Shown: positions 10,470 through 21,440 of the stretch, piece by piece | Numbering within the stretch: position 1 is the stretch's first letter | Layout of the letters: each line of letters opens with the position of its first letter | DNA from: Phymatolithon calcareum | Taxonomy: Eukaryota; Rhodophyta; Florideophyceae; Hapalidiales | Direction: 5' to 3' | DNA length: 64,000 bases | Assembly (NCBI GenBank): GCA_977006965.1 | Contig: OZ345366.1 | Location: forward strand, 1,674,001 to 1,738,000 | Notes under the pieces: generated by a model | Told to the model about the DNA's origin: nothing | Seen by the model: the letters and a program-made list of their open reading frames with translations, nothing else | Database searches by the model: none | Translations under genes and position numbers: made by a program

Positions 10470-13028
10470 CTAGTTCATATTGTACGGCCGTCCTCAATTG
10501 AGGACTCAGTCCTTAAATGAGGCAACATTTCAATGCTTGTAAAAGATAATGAAAAATATGCGGAGCACCATTTTGGCGCCACATACAGAAAGTCCGCCCT
10601 TTCTACTGCTCTTGGAGATCTAATCGTCTTCTATAAAAGGTGTTTTGTGACCACAACGACAAAAAATTCAATTATGGACCAGCAGAGCTGTGTGCTGCGA
10701 TGTCACAGGTAAAAGATCCTTGCCGATGAGACGGTTCTCCAGTTCACACTAGAGTAACTGCAGTTGTAAGTCTAGCCGAGTGCTCCAGACTTTTTGATTG
10801 CAGGTCAAAGTCGAAAAAATTTAATTGCATCATTCTGGAAGTTCTTAGTGAACAAATTAACGGTCGCTCAAGCATATCCTTGCGCGTGAAGTGGATCCTA
10901 ATGCAACGGAAGTGGCCTAAAACCAAGGATAAGACCTTCAAGATTATTACCGTTAAGCTAGGAAATGCTGCCGTAGTCGCTCAAGGTACCTACCGGCTCG
11001 AATTGCGCCGCTGTCGGGAAGAAAACGCAGCGGCGCGTTCGACTTCAGATCCAGCTTACAGTGTGACACCGAGCAGAACTCGTGAGAATATCGGGCACTC
11101 CTCTCCTAGTGTCCCTATCCAAGAAAATCGTGGAGCTCTGGAAACCGCATCTGGAAACCGGAGGATATTTCATCGCCCTGCACCTGGCTCCTTGGAATAT
11201 GCGCGGCAGGTATCTTGGGACCAGGCCTCACAAGAAAACGTCTATCTTATTACACCTGATCGTAGGCCTGATGCCGTGGCGCATGATATCGAATGGTTCG
11301 AACGACAAGCTCTGTCCCGGATTAGAGGAAGCATTTCTCAACTTTTCTGGTCAGTGCGGACCCCTGGAAGAGATAGAATCACCGAGAATGGTGGCCTGAG
11401 ATCTCGTACCCCATACGACTGTTTCATGGTTATGTTCCCGCAGCACCATTTGAAAAAGATTGCGGCAATGACGTCTGTGAGGTTGAAGCGAATTGGGCGA
11501 CAAGAAACTACAGTTTTGGAGTTGCTGAAGTTCTTCGGCATTCTAATCCACATGACGATATTTGGATTTGGCTCGAAGAAGGATTTATTGAGCAAGCAGA
11601 GGACGAACAAGTACATCCTAGAATCATGCTTTGGAAACACCGGAATTTCTCGCGACAGGTTTTTAGAATACCTCCGCTGCATCTGCTTCAGTATACACCC
11701 GGACTCTCAAGGCCAACTTTCTGCCGTCAAATACCGTTGGGCTCTTGTGCAAGATTTTGTGGACGCTATCAACGATCATAGTAAGCGCAATTTGTCCCCT
11801 TCGGAAGCGATATTTGTGGACGAGTCCATACACCGGTGGTATGGTTATGGTGGTCATTGAATCGACATTTGTTTTCCCGACTATGTCTCAATGGATCTGA
11901 AACCGGAGAATAGGTGTGAGACTCAAAATTCTGCTTGCAGACGGAGTGGAATTATGGTCCATTTGAAGCTTGTAACAACAGCTGAGGAGGAGAAGATCAG
12001 GTCCTTCGAAAGCGAATTAGCACACGGAACTGCAGTTTTACACCGAAATGTGGCTGCATATGCCGGAACCCGACGAATTACTTGTGCGAAATATTATTTC
12101 GAAAGTACCGAGACAGCAGAGATGCTTCTACGAATGGATCTAAAATTTATCGGCGTTGTAACAAGTGCGACGAAAAAATATCTCATGGATTTCCTCTTCA
12201 AAGTCGAGCTCTCGGAGAGAGGTCAATCTGTCTCTATGGTGCGGAAGTGCTGGAGCGGTGGCCCATTAATGATGGCTGTTATGTGGTTGGACCGAGATCG
12301 ACGGTACTTCATTTCGACGACATCGTCTCCCCTGGAAGGGAATAGTTACGGTCGCGTGCGCCGGCGTAAGCTGGATGATGGAACTGCCCGCGCTGAGCTG
12401 TTCATACCCCAACCAGAAGTTTGTGAGACCTATTATTCCGCGTGCGCTCAAATTGACAGGCACAATCGGTGTCGACAAGAAAACCTGAATATGGAGAAAA
12501 AACTGCGCAATCAAGACTGGATTTTAGAGTCAATAATTCTCTATTGGCAATGTGCGCCGTAGACAGCTGCTTTCTGTACTCTGAAGCTCATGCAGAGGCA
12601 CAGAAGATGATGGCCCAGCGGAAATTTTATGAAGTGCTTGCAATGAAGCTGATCGATAACTCGTACGACTCTTACTACTCTCGAGGTCGCTCTGTCACCC
12701 CAGAGCCGGTATTCGTGTCTGGAAGCGGTGTGGGTACGCATCTAACACCCAAAAAGAAGAAACGGAAGACTGCGGATGGGGTGCTCGCCCCTTACACCTT
12801 GCAGAATAGATGCAATATTTGCAAAGTCATGAAGAAGAGGTTGTCTATATGAGGCACATCCGCAGGTAGAAATTGCTTTGCCCGGCACCTGGAGATTATC
12901 CATGCGCTTGATGTCTTCGACGACGCTGATGATAAGTAGAGCGCATTTGCTAAAGCCATAAAAATATTTTCATGTTGCGAAAAATGTTTTCCTCAATTGA
13001 GGCAAACATCCCGTACAATAGACACTAG
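10470..13028 (+). mobile_element. piggyBac-like element A, full length but dead
   Basis: The left end is CTAGTTCATATTGTACGG (10470) and the right end in reverse complement is CTAGTGTCTATTGTACGG (from 13028). The terminal inverted repeat is therefore about 14 bp inside a CTAG flank. A CCTCAATTGAGG palindrome sits about 20 bp inside each end (10492 and 12991). The body holds one transposase pseudogene. At about 2.56 kb this is the most complete copy in the window. It abuts copy B, the two sharing the CTAG at 13025-13028. Confidence 0.85.
10700..12939 (+). pseudogene. PGBD/DDE_Tnp_1_7-type transposase of element A
   Basis: The frame from ATG 10700 is broken by TGA at 10727, TGA at 11858 (Trp in copy D) and a frameshift near 12525. 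A last TGA at 12850 replaces a Cys, and it ends at TAG 12937-12939. Catalytic-type residues are visible: FVDESIHRWYGYGGH (first Asp), CAKYYF (where copy D has CADFYF, so the second Asp is lost here) and WLDRDRRYF (third Asp region). A Cys-rich C-terminal domain (NRCNICK ... RNCFARHLEIIH) ends the protein, as in the PGBD family. The start is uncertain because other copies differ upstream. It would have cut and pasted DNA, but no intact frame remains. Confidence 0.8.
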
Positions 13029-15009
13029 TGTCTATGTACCGAACCCCCTCAATTGAGGGGCGAATTGAAAGCTCGAAAAAATCGATAAACCAAATTCGAA
13101 GCAGATCGCTGACGCCATATTCGTAAAGCCTGGCTCATGTTCTCTGCGAGGAGTATTCACACTACTATCTTAAATTCGCTTCGTTCGGCGCTGCCAAAGA
13201 AAATATGTTGGTGACGCAGAAGTACCAGACCTTTTATTCCAGGAGAAAACACCGTCCGCGCGCGGTCGGTACATCAGTACACACCAAGGCAGCATCTGTA
13301 AGCGGTCTTGCAGAGTGCTCCAGACTATACGGGGCCACTTCAAAGTCAAAAAAGGTGAGTAGTATGGTTCAGAATGTACTCGGGGAAAAATCAATGGTCG
13401 AGCGAGCATGTCACATCACGTGAAAAGGATTCCGATTCGTCATCCATTGAAGAAGACTAAGATTAAGACAGTCCACATTGTCAACGTCAAGGCAGAGAAC
13501 GCTGACGATGACATTCCAGACGCTGAGCAGCTTGAACGGAGCCAACACCGGCAAAGTGCGGTACCGCCCAGGCCTGCTTACAGTGTTCATCCTTCGTAAT
13601 CTTCATCGCGAAACGTCTGTTTATCGTCTACAGTCGCTATCACATACCTCCTCAGAAGGGCACGCAAGCTTCGATACAACCTTCAGAAGCTCTAAAAGCC
13701 TTCTTCCGAGCACTCTCGCCTAAGTCTTACAGGGCCCTTGAGACTAACCATCGCACCGGGAACTTGATGTCATCACGCCCGACCGCGAGCCGAATACGTG
13801 CGCTCATTGGGTGCCAAGGAACAAGCGGAAGTTCTATGTCCGTTTTAGCGACGATTTTACTCTCAGTTGCGGAAACTTCGCACTCTAAACGGAGACTTCT
13901 TATCTGAGAATTGTGGTATTGGACTTCATTCGAAGTTCGATTGCGTGGTGACGATGTTTCCCCAAGTTACCCGCGAAAATTTGCTGCTTGGACGTCCTCT
14001 AAGCTGAGAAGAAAGGGGCGAAAAGAGACTGCAGTGACAGAGTCTATTAAGTTTTCCAAAATACTCGTCCTCATGCAAGAGTTGAGTTCGGCGCTGAGAG
14101 CGCTTTCTGGAAGTCTACCAGGCCCAAGAAGTATTTCCCCGGCCCTTCTTCTTCCAAAACAGGAATTACGGTGGCCGAATACCTCCGGTTGATTTTATTC
14201 AGAGTGCAATCAAGTGAATTAGGTGAAAAATACTCTGCGCAGTACCGCTGGTCACCTCGGTCAAGATTATGTCGATCCGACGAATGACCACAGAAAGCAC
14301 ACGGTGTCAAAGAGAATTTAAATGCAAGATGGCCCACGGAATAGCAGTTCTGTGTTGTTTTGTGGCCGCGTATGCCGGTATAAAGCGCATTGCATGTGTG
14401 GATTAATACTTGGTGAGTGCTGACTCTGCAGAGATTCAACAAGTGCGCCTATATATAGTTCATAGGGGCCATCTAACTCTTCTGGCGATTTTATAGATTG
14501 TTTGCTGGCTGTTATTCTATGGTGCCCATGCAGAATGTCAGCAGCACATGACGCAGAGAAGGTTTTGTGAAGTGCCGGGCGAGCAACTAATCGAGTGCAT
14601 TTGACACACGCATTACGTGTCGACGTTCAGTCGCGCCAGAGCGTACATTAGCATTCGAGAGCAGTGTTGGACGCCACGTTACCGCTAAGAAAAGTAAAAG
14701 GATGACTCCAGAGGTCATGATGACTACTTTTGTTGTGCAAAACAACTGCAGAGTTTGAAAATCCAAGACCTCCACCCATGTGTTCTCACAATGCAATACG
14801 CTTGATAGTGCCACAATATGCATTAGCGACATTTCTACTGTTAGGAACTGCTTCACTAAGCATGCTGAAGACATCTATGATCTTTGCGCTGCTGATGCGC
14901 TTGATAGCGAGTAACGTTCATGAGCAAAAAATTAAATAATTCTCGTTCCCTCAATTGAGGGAAAAAGTGCCCCTCAATTGAGGGTAAATTTCCGGCACAT
15001 AGACACTAG
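13025..15009 (+). mobile_element. piggyBac-like element B, both ends present
   Basis: The ends are CTAGTGTCTATGTACCG (13025) and, in reverse complement, CTAGTGTCTATGTGCCG (from 15009), with the CTAG at 15006-15009. The palindrome CCCTCAATTGAGGG occurs near 13046 and twice at the right end (14948 and 14971). At 1.98 kb it is about 0.6 kb shorter than A, because the central transposase region is largely deleted. Confidence 0.85.
13205..14914 (+). pseudogene. Transposase remnant of piggyBac copy B
   Basis: The N-terminus (MLVTQKYQTFYSRRKHRPR ..., then LAECSRLYGATSKSKK) aligns with A, G and H. A one-base loss near 13388 shifts the frame before KRIPIRHPLKKTKIKTVHI. The middle retains LRRKGRKETAVTE and then decays. 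The part carrying the catalytic Asp residues is missing or unrecognisable. The Cys-rich C-terminus (VQNNCRV ... RNCFTKHAEDIY) is recognisable at 14740-14914 with stops. The fragments show the domain order of the family but could not be functional. Confidence 0.75.
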
Positions 15010-15424
15010 TTGTTGCTTTCTTCCTCTCAGTAAAGGAGGGAAACCTATCTTCGGATATCGGGCCGATTGCTCCTATATAGCACTGCTGTGAGGTTTGACA
15101 CGCACGAGCTGGCACACCGGTTTGATCCCCTTCCAAAAAATTTTCTTTCGTAGAGTCAAGAAGTGCATCAGCGATGACTTGGGGGGAATTCATGTATCAA
15201 GCTCACACCTGAGGTCAGTTGATTGTAGATTGAAGTGAAGAATCTTGCCTCTTCCGATGAGGAAGCCAGTCTAGGTTGGCATTTATTCCTAGTTGGCGAA
15301 CGATGATGTAATCGTGTGGTTCACCTTGACATAGTTACATCGTACTGTAAATGGAAAGCGTTGGGTGTGCCTTGAACGAATGCTATCTATTACGTACCCT
15401 GAGCACAGGACACGTGTCACGGCG
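15010..15424. other. No recognisable feature
   Basis: Short frames only (80 codons, minus, 14951-15193, partly over the end of element B). No repeat noticed before the LINE. Confidence 0.45.
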
Positions 15425-15835
15425 ATATGAACCAGGAAAAAGCGAAGTTCTTAAGTGCAAAGGGCTTCAGAAGCACACTTTTTACTTGACGGGACGAGAA
15501 CTGCATCAAGCCTGGAGACTCTCGTATCTTGGGAAAAGCGTGAATAACAGGGGTGTCACGGATGGCACGGCCAGAGCCAGAGTTCGAAATGCTGCAAGAT
15601 GCATACATAAGCTTCGGGACTTTGGAGTGAATGTTCGAGGATTCAAACTGGACACATGCATCAGGATCTTTAAGTCGCTGACTATCCCGAAATGGGAGTA
15701 TGCGCTCCACGTGACTCCAACGACAAATTGATTGCTCTCGGCAATCGCGTCGGCAGAGGGCTTGTTCTACAAGAATGTTTTCGGAAAATATGCCGCACAC
15801 AGCCGGGACCGAATGGGAGTTCTATGCCGACTGGG

Positions 15836-16828
15836 GATATGTGTTCATTTATTTTAAAAGCTCCTAAGGCCTCTCTTGAAGAGTAACAGGGCCGCTTTCG
15901 CACGATTTTCTAAGCTCACGCGTATTTCTCTCCCAACAAGTGCTCCAGTGAGTCGCTTACATTCATATTCAATTTCAGGACTAATCATGGATGAAGATAG
16001 AATGCGTTGGAGCGCGACCAGCTCAATCAGGGCTGTGACACCAAAGTATGCACCAAGTACTGATTTTCTCCAAAGAGGTGCTCTATTGAATATCAGCCGT
16101 AGGCATCGCAACCGTGTAGACCTTTCTCTTACGCGGAGAACCATCGGTAGATTGTTCGAATCAGTTGGTATCTCGAGCGATCTTCCATCTTCTTCCTCTG
16201 CCCATAACTCAATTATTTCTTTTCGTCGCCCTTTCTTTGAGACTGAGCCCTCCTTGGCTTTGTCGAGAGCTTGCTGCAGATCTTCATATTTCTTGAGGCA
16301 CTCTATGTCCTTGGTTGCCTCTTTAATGTCTTCATCTCTCCCAGAATACTCCTCTGCTTCGTCGATGCGCTTCTTCTGTCTCACTAGACTCGCAGAGAAC
16401 CTTTCTGCTTGGTGTCTTCTCCTCATAGCACGTGGTTCTAGTCGGCACAGAACTCGCATTCTTCCATGGCGGTGCTGAGGATATTTGATGATTTTATTTT
16501 TGAGAGCTCCCAAAGCCTCACCTTGGAGTAACGGTGGCGGTGCTGGGCATATGTCCCAAGAACATACTTGAAGAATAAACCTTCTGCAGATTCAATTTCT
16601 GATTTAATCGCTTTGTCAGAGGCGTGACGTGGAGTGCATACTCCCACATTGGCAAAATAAGCGACTTGAAGATTCTAATGCATGTCACAGGCTGAAAGCC
16701 TCGAACATTGACTCCAATATCCCGTAGTTTGTGTATGCACCCCACTGCATTTCGTACTCTTGATAACGCCATGTCGTCTTTTACGCCTTTGTGGTTCATA
16801 CTTATACCGAGATACGAGAGCATCCAAG
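15836..16828 (-). mobile_element. LINE subgroup c inserted in a subgroup b LINE
   Basis: Flanked by the 13-bp duplication TATGCCGACTGGG. On the minus strand it runs from LSYLGISMNHKGVKDDMALS through RIFKSLILPMWEYALHV to the C-terminal RLRCLRLIFNRAPLWRKS, then GCCTTAGGAGCTTTTAAAAT and the tail AAATGAACACATATC. It is 5'-truncated and itself interrupted by a 57-bp insert at 16478-16534. The longest intact stretch is 219 codons. It is coherent evidence that this family moved by target-primed reverse transcription. Confidence 0.88.
16478..16534 (-). mobile_element. 57-bp LINE 3'-end insertion
   Basis: Only the last bases of a LINE are present: CGTTACTCCAAGGTGAGGCT through GGGAGCTC, then AAATAAAATCATCAAATATC on the minus strand. 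The 11-bp sequence TGGCGGTGCTG flanks it exactly (16467-16477 and 16535-16545). This is an extreme 5' truncation landing inside another copy of the same family. Confidence 0.88.
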
Positions 16829-17464
16829 TATGCCGACTGGGATCACCACAGATGAGGAGACGTCATCAAGAAGAACGGTTTGTATTAAGCCTGGTAAGAC
16901 ACAAAAAGCGTCTTGAAGAAACAGAAGAGTACTTTGGAAGGGATGAGGACGTAAAGGAAGCAATGAAGGATATTGAATATCTAAGATTTATGAAGACCCG
17001 CGACAAGCCCTTCAGAAATCCCAGGAGGGATCTGTCACGAAGAAGTTGAGGAGAGAAGAAACAATTAAGGTATGGGAAAAGGAAGAAGAAGGCAGATCAA
17101 TGAAGATTCTTACTGAAGGCAAGCTACCAGGGATCCTTTACATAGGAGAAAGAACAACACGTTTAAGATGCCTAAGGTTGATATTCAACCGAGCACCCCT
17201 TTGGAGAATATCATTATTGGATGCCTACTGTGGGATATCCGTAGTGATCAAACTAGTCGCCTTACAACGTACTCTAGCGTCGTCGAAGATGAGTACAGAA
17301 ATAGAGTTTTAGTGCAAGAGACTCACAGGAGCTCTTGTTGGGAGAGAATTACGAATCAAGAACCTGTTGAGTGACCAGAGAATTTTAGCTTAGAGAAACG
17401 CAAGAGCAGCCCCGTTACTCCAAGATGAGGCTTTGGATGCTCTCAAAATATGATTTATTTAAAA

Positions 17465-19625
17465 GTTTTAAACGGGGATACGTTGATTTATTGTAAAAGC
17501 TCCTAAGGCCTCTGTTCAAGTGTAGCAGGGCCGTTTTCGCACGATTTTCTAAGCTAACGTAGTTTGTCTATTCAGTATATCCTTGATTCGTATTTCTCTC
17601 CCAACAAGTGCTCTGGTGAGTCGCTTACACTCATATTCAATTTCAGGACTAATCTTGGATGAAGATAGAATTCGTTGGAGCGCGACAAGCTCAATCAGGG
17701 CTGTGACACCAAAGTATGCACCTCGTATGGCGGTGCTGGTCATATGTCCCAGAAACATACTTGAAGAGTAAACCTTCTGTAGATCCGATTGCTGATTGTA
17801 ATCGCTTTCTCAGTGGCGTCACGTGGAGTGCATACTCCCATTTAGGCAAAATAAGCGACCTGAAGATTCTAATGCATGCCATAGGCCGAAAGCCTCGAAC
17901 ATTGACTCCAATATCCCGCAGTTTGTGTATGGACCCCATTGTTGTCCCTCAGAGCAGGCTTCGGTTTAACAACCCCCCGAAATTGTCCCCCCGAGCGAGC
18001 TTCCATTGAAGAGTGCCCCCGATTTTGTCGCCCCGAGTGAACTCCCGATCAAGAGCCCTCCACTCAAGGATTTCCTCCCGAGCGGGCTTCTGTTTAAGAA
18101 CCTCATCCCCGATGTGTTGTCACCAGGGCAAGAAGACGTCGCGCTCTCGAGGTTTTTGCCCTACTTTGGCATTTTTTACAACGGAGAAGAAGAACGTAGC
18201 AAGTGATGGATACTAGCGTTGTAGAAGATGGAGATAAGTAAAGCAATTGTGAGTTGCGAACATAATTGTTATACAGAGAAGTTACTGAGACCCAAGCTGC
18301 TCTGTTGTCGGTATCTGGCGTTGAGGGCTTGTAAATTAAAAACATAAAATTTCCCCCTTTGTGGTTCATGCTTATCCCGAGATACGAGAGCCTCCATGCT
18401 TGATGGAGAACTCGACCGGCAATGTGGAAGGTGTGTTTCGGAAGTCCCTTGTTTTTAAGGATCTCGCTCTTTTTTGGCTTTGTTTCAGCTCATACTATTT
18501 TCCTTCGTCCAGGTCGTCGCTATATCAAGCAGCTTCTGCATTCCTTCTCCATCCTTAGATTGCAGCTGGACATTGTAAGCGAACAGCTGCGCTGGATTAT
18601 CAGAGACGTCGCTGGGGTCCTTGGAGACCGCATCCGCAAATGTGTCCATGAAAATATTGTACAGGAACGGGCTCAGTAGGGACCCTTGAGGTACTCCTTG
18701 ATCGATAATGCACCATGTTCTTGTATCATCGCCTGCTGAAGTAACCAACGAATATGCCACCATCCGTGTTATTTCGTCGGGTAACCTCTGCTCGAGTCTT
18801 TTCATGAGGATGTCTCTTGGCACCCTGTCATTTGCTGCAGAGAGGTCAAGAACCGCGACAAAAGGATGTCCATCTTTCATGGCATATTTTGCACAAAGTA
18901 TCGCAATATGTGTGCTCTTGTCTTTTCGGAAACCTAGCTGGGCACTGTTAAAGCGGTTCTGTTCCCTTAAGTATGAGTCCAGTGTGGAATCGATGATTTC
19001 CCTTGCCTGACTTAGTAATGTGGGATGGGCCTTTTTTGTACAGAGGGATAAGACTAGCTTGACGCCACGCTCGCGGAAGAAATTTGAGCCTCCCACATGT
19101 CTCCTATAAGGCTAGCAATATACTCAATCCGGCGTCCTTATTCGCATGCATCATTTCAACTAACACTCCGTCTGGGCCGTCTGCCTTCCCTTTTGGTGCT
19201 CAGTTGAATGCCCTAGTAATGTGCTGCCTCATTTCCCTGTTGACTGTGAAAGCCTTTAGCGGCGCATTGCGGTCTCTTTCAGCCTTTTACACACTAGAAA
19301 TATACGCAGAGAACTTGCATGGATGTACTGGAGCTCCGATTGCATTGTTCGCCCTTTTCCTTCTTGTTTTTGACATAATTTTGCTTGTGACGTTGGCTGC
19401 CTCAGTGGGACCCTGTTCCTCCACTCCGTCAAGCTATTTTTCAAATTGCTCACGCTTCGTTTTTCTTACTTTCTTTTGGATTTGTGCCTTTATTTCTCGG
19501 AGGGCAAGCCGGTCATTTTCAAGCTCGGTTCTTTTGTAAATTTTGTACAATCGAGTTAGTTTCTTGGCTAGTTTGTCGAGCTCATTGTTCCAAAAGGTCT
19601 TGAATCTTCAAGGCCTGGGCCTAGA
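17465..19625 (-). mobile_element. LINE subgroup c with reverse transcriptase region
   Basis: Minus strand, from about 19625 down to the GGAGCTTTTACAATAAATCA 3' end near 17465. It holds the RT domain at 18485-19096: QLGFRKDKSTHIAILCAKYA, VLDLSAANDRVPRDIL (palm Asp), IIDQGVPQGSLLSPFLYN, and QLFAYN where FADD is expected. The catalytic YADD box is therefore mutated (DD to YN). The C-terminal part continues left but is interrupted at 17942-18352 by foreign sequence. Upstream (19100-19625) the connecting region (NRCS-free, basic) is present with stops. No endonuclease domain was seen. Confidence 0.85.
17942..18352. repeat. Insert with about 42-bp minisatellite
   Basis: About 410 bp replaces roughly 40 bp of the LINE. 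From 17946 to about 18125 a unit of 41-45 bp is repeated four times. In the plus-strand frame the units translate to related blocks such as VAPSELPIKSPPLKDF and LPSGLLFKNLIPDV, continuing to GEEERSK at 18206. It could be a piece of a repetitive protein gene captured in the LINE. No target-site duplication was found, and the frame has no clear ATG. Confidence 0.55.
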
Positions 19626-20075
19626 GGACGTTAGCAGGACATACCGCATGTCGCAATATGAACCTCGAAGAACCTGACGATAGTTGACTTATTCCGTATA
19701 TTGAAAGATTCTACTGATTTGTGTATATTTTGAAACATAAACACAATTCATTCATTTTGAGTATTCCTCTGGTGGGACTAGCAGCACTTTGAGGGCCTAA
19801 GATTCTTCCATTCTAATCTATTTGCTGCGAGTTTGGCTGCTGCTTGCACGTCCAGGTCCGGGACGCCCTCAAAGATTGACTCTGAGGTTGGTTGGACGCA
19901 GTGAAGTAGCACTTGACGATCCAAGCGACTTTCTTCCATCCTAAGGATATGTCTGAGCCAACTCAATCGTATGTCTCTGGCGCACATTACCACATCGATA
20001 ATGGAGTCCTTAGAATCGTCGGTAATTGGTATTCCCGATATTCTGGACGAAATCCTGCCGTTTTTTTTAATTTTT

Positions 20076-20180
20076 GGAATTTATTAAACGCCCTCAGTAA
20101 CACTCATGAGACTGCAAGGGATATGCGTTTCAGTTTCTACTTCTCTTCTAGCCCCTTTACTATGGTCGGATGTGCGCACG
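20076..20180. repeat. Repeat R5 copy 1
   Basis: GAATTTATTAAACGCCCT followed about 45 bp on by a GCGTTTCAG block also occurs at 38372-38440. It resembles the TTTATTTTAAAAGCTCCC 3' ends of the LINEs read in reverse complement, so it may be the 3' terminus of LINE type d. Similarity is moderate. Confidence 0.45.
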
Positions 20181-20308
20181 CCGATTACAGTTTAGAGTCG
20201 CTGCCCTAGATGCAAAAACCCTCCTCCTAGAAGGTTGGAGGGAAAAGCTTAGAGTTCATTTCAACGGTTTCATAGCTGGTTCAGAACCTTATCTTGCTGG
20301 CTAGTGCT

Positions 20309-20605
20309 CTATTCGAGGTCTTCATAGAATGCGATTGTGAAGAACAGTACTTGATCGAGTGCTTTCTCAGTCACCTTAGTATCCTCTTCGGTTAGGCGGT
20401 ATCTTCCAATGTACTCCTTGAGATCGTTCATAAGAGCTCTTACGGTATCCCCTAATTTATTTTCCAGAAGTGTGGTACTCATCGGGGGGAAACTCTCGAA
20501 TGACAATTTCACTGCCAATTGTCTATGTCTTGCTCTCGGATGTCGGATGATCACCTGTAAACCCATAGCGCTTACTGTATGGGTAGTGTTCCTGGCGCGT
20601 TGCAT
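20309..20605 (-). repeat. X1: coding-like block shared with 47.5-48.1 kb
   Basis: The minus-strand 98-codon frame includes RQLAVKLSFESFPPMSTTLL and RLTEEDTKVTEKALDQ. The minus strand at 48003-48090 reads RTLAIKWSFRIFPPMSTSTL and at 47455-47540 reads RLSKEDSARTKRALD. Two diverged copies of one protein segment are therefore present. I do not recognise the family; a retroelement ORF1 or interdomain segment is one possibility. Confidence 0.5.
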
Positions 20606-21440
20606 GCAACAAGTGCATGTGCCTATATCAGGCTACGCGTAATATCTAGATATGAACATGTAACGGTATCATTGCGAAGGCCGCATAGGGCACGCAAAGT
20701 ACACCTAATTCGGGCAATCGGCAAGTGTGGATACACGTATTGAAGCACTGCCGAATTGGTATAAGTAGCAACCTTGCCTGAACCAAACAATAAAGTTATC
20801 ACTCTCGCAAAACGGACCGGAGTGGTCGACAGACATAGGGGAACGATCACACACCGGAGAGAACCCGGGAAGATCGTAAGGAATTTTTCTCTTTATGTTG
20901 GACTCCAAGAGGTTTCATTTGTCTTTGAAGAGTAAGTCCTTTAGTGATTTCTCTGAAACTCCTTGCTTGAGATAGGTCATTACTGTGTTAAAAGGATCAT
21001 GTGTTATCATTGCCGAAATGTGTCGACTCACCCATTGTAATTCCTCAAGGTCCCTTTCTTCCCTTGGGCAGGCCAATAGGCTCCGTTTTCTATTTCTGGC
21101 TCGCTCCTGCAACATCTTGACGACTGTGGATCTGTTTTTTCCTAACTTTTTCATTTAGCTTCCATGATTCGCAACCGTAGAAGATAGTTGATAGGACAGA
21201 GGAGCGCAGGATACGTAATCGGAGATCCTCGAGAGACCGCCGCAGTTCCATGTTGCCACGCGAAGCTTTGTGGAGAAAATTATAGCTTCCTTGGTGCCTT
21301 CTCTGCCTCCTGCGTTTCCCTTTCGGGAAGCGTCCCTTCGCAGCAACCGAAGGGATACAGAAACACAAGTCAATAGAATCCTTTTTTAAAAATATAAGAT
21401 TAAAACCGGTTGGGAAGATAGCCATCGCTACAATAAACTG

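Larger units (their letters stand above)
15425..17455 (+). mobile_element. LINE subgroup b, split by a nested LINE
   Basis: The left part (15425-15835) encodes KSEVLKCKGLQKHTFYL to MGVLCRLG. The right part (16829-17455) resumes with CRLGSPQMRRRHQEERF and continues to the family C-terminus and the GCTCTCAAAATA 3' end. The 13-bp sequence TATGCCGACTGGG occurs on both sides of the break (15823-15835 and 16829-16841), which shows that the intervening minus-strand LINE is an insertion. The 5' part including RT is absent, and stops interrupt the frame. Confidence 0.85.
19740..21440 (-). mobile_element. LINE type d remnants (C-terminal region)
   Basis: The minus strand at 21150-21330 reads ELRRSLEDLRLRILRSSVLS then TIFYGCESWKL, and 19778-19993 reads RLSWLRHILRMEESRLDRQV. 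Both match the post-RT region of many endonuclease-RT retrotransposons (...YGCESW..., ...WLGHVLRM...). The two are separated by about 1 kb that includes the X1 block (20309-20605). The element is decayed with many stops, and its relation to the main LINE family is distant. Confidence 0.6.

Noticed and set aside
11858-12852. TGA as a sense codon (a variant genetic code)
   Set aside because: TGA replaces different residues (Trp at 11858, Cys at 12850), other copies have TAA or frameshifts, and the intact ZNF genes need no recoding. Pseudogene decay explains it.
13020-13035. CACTA-superfamily transposon ends, because of CACTAG
   Set aside because: The CACTA orientation would point outward the wrong way. 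The encoded proteins are PGBD-type, and CTAG is common to both flanks.
18006-18206. 66-codon protein gene in the LINE insert
   Set aside because: There is no ATG at its start (TTG), and it is essentially the minisatellite read in one frame. Kept as a repeat.
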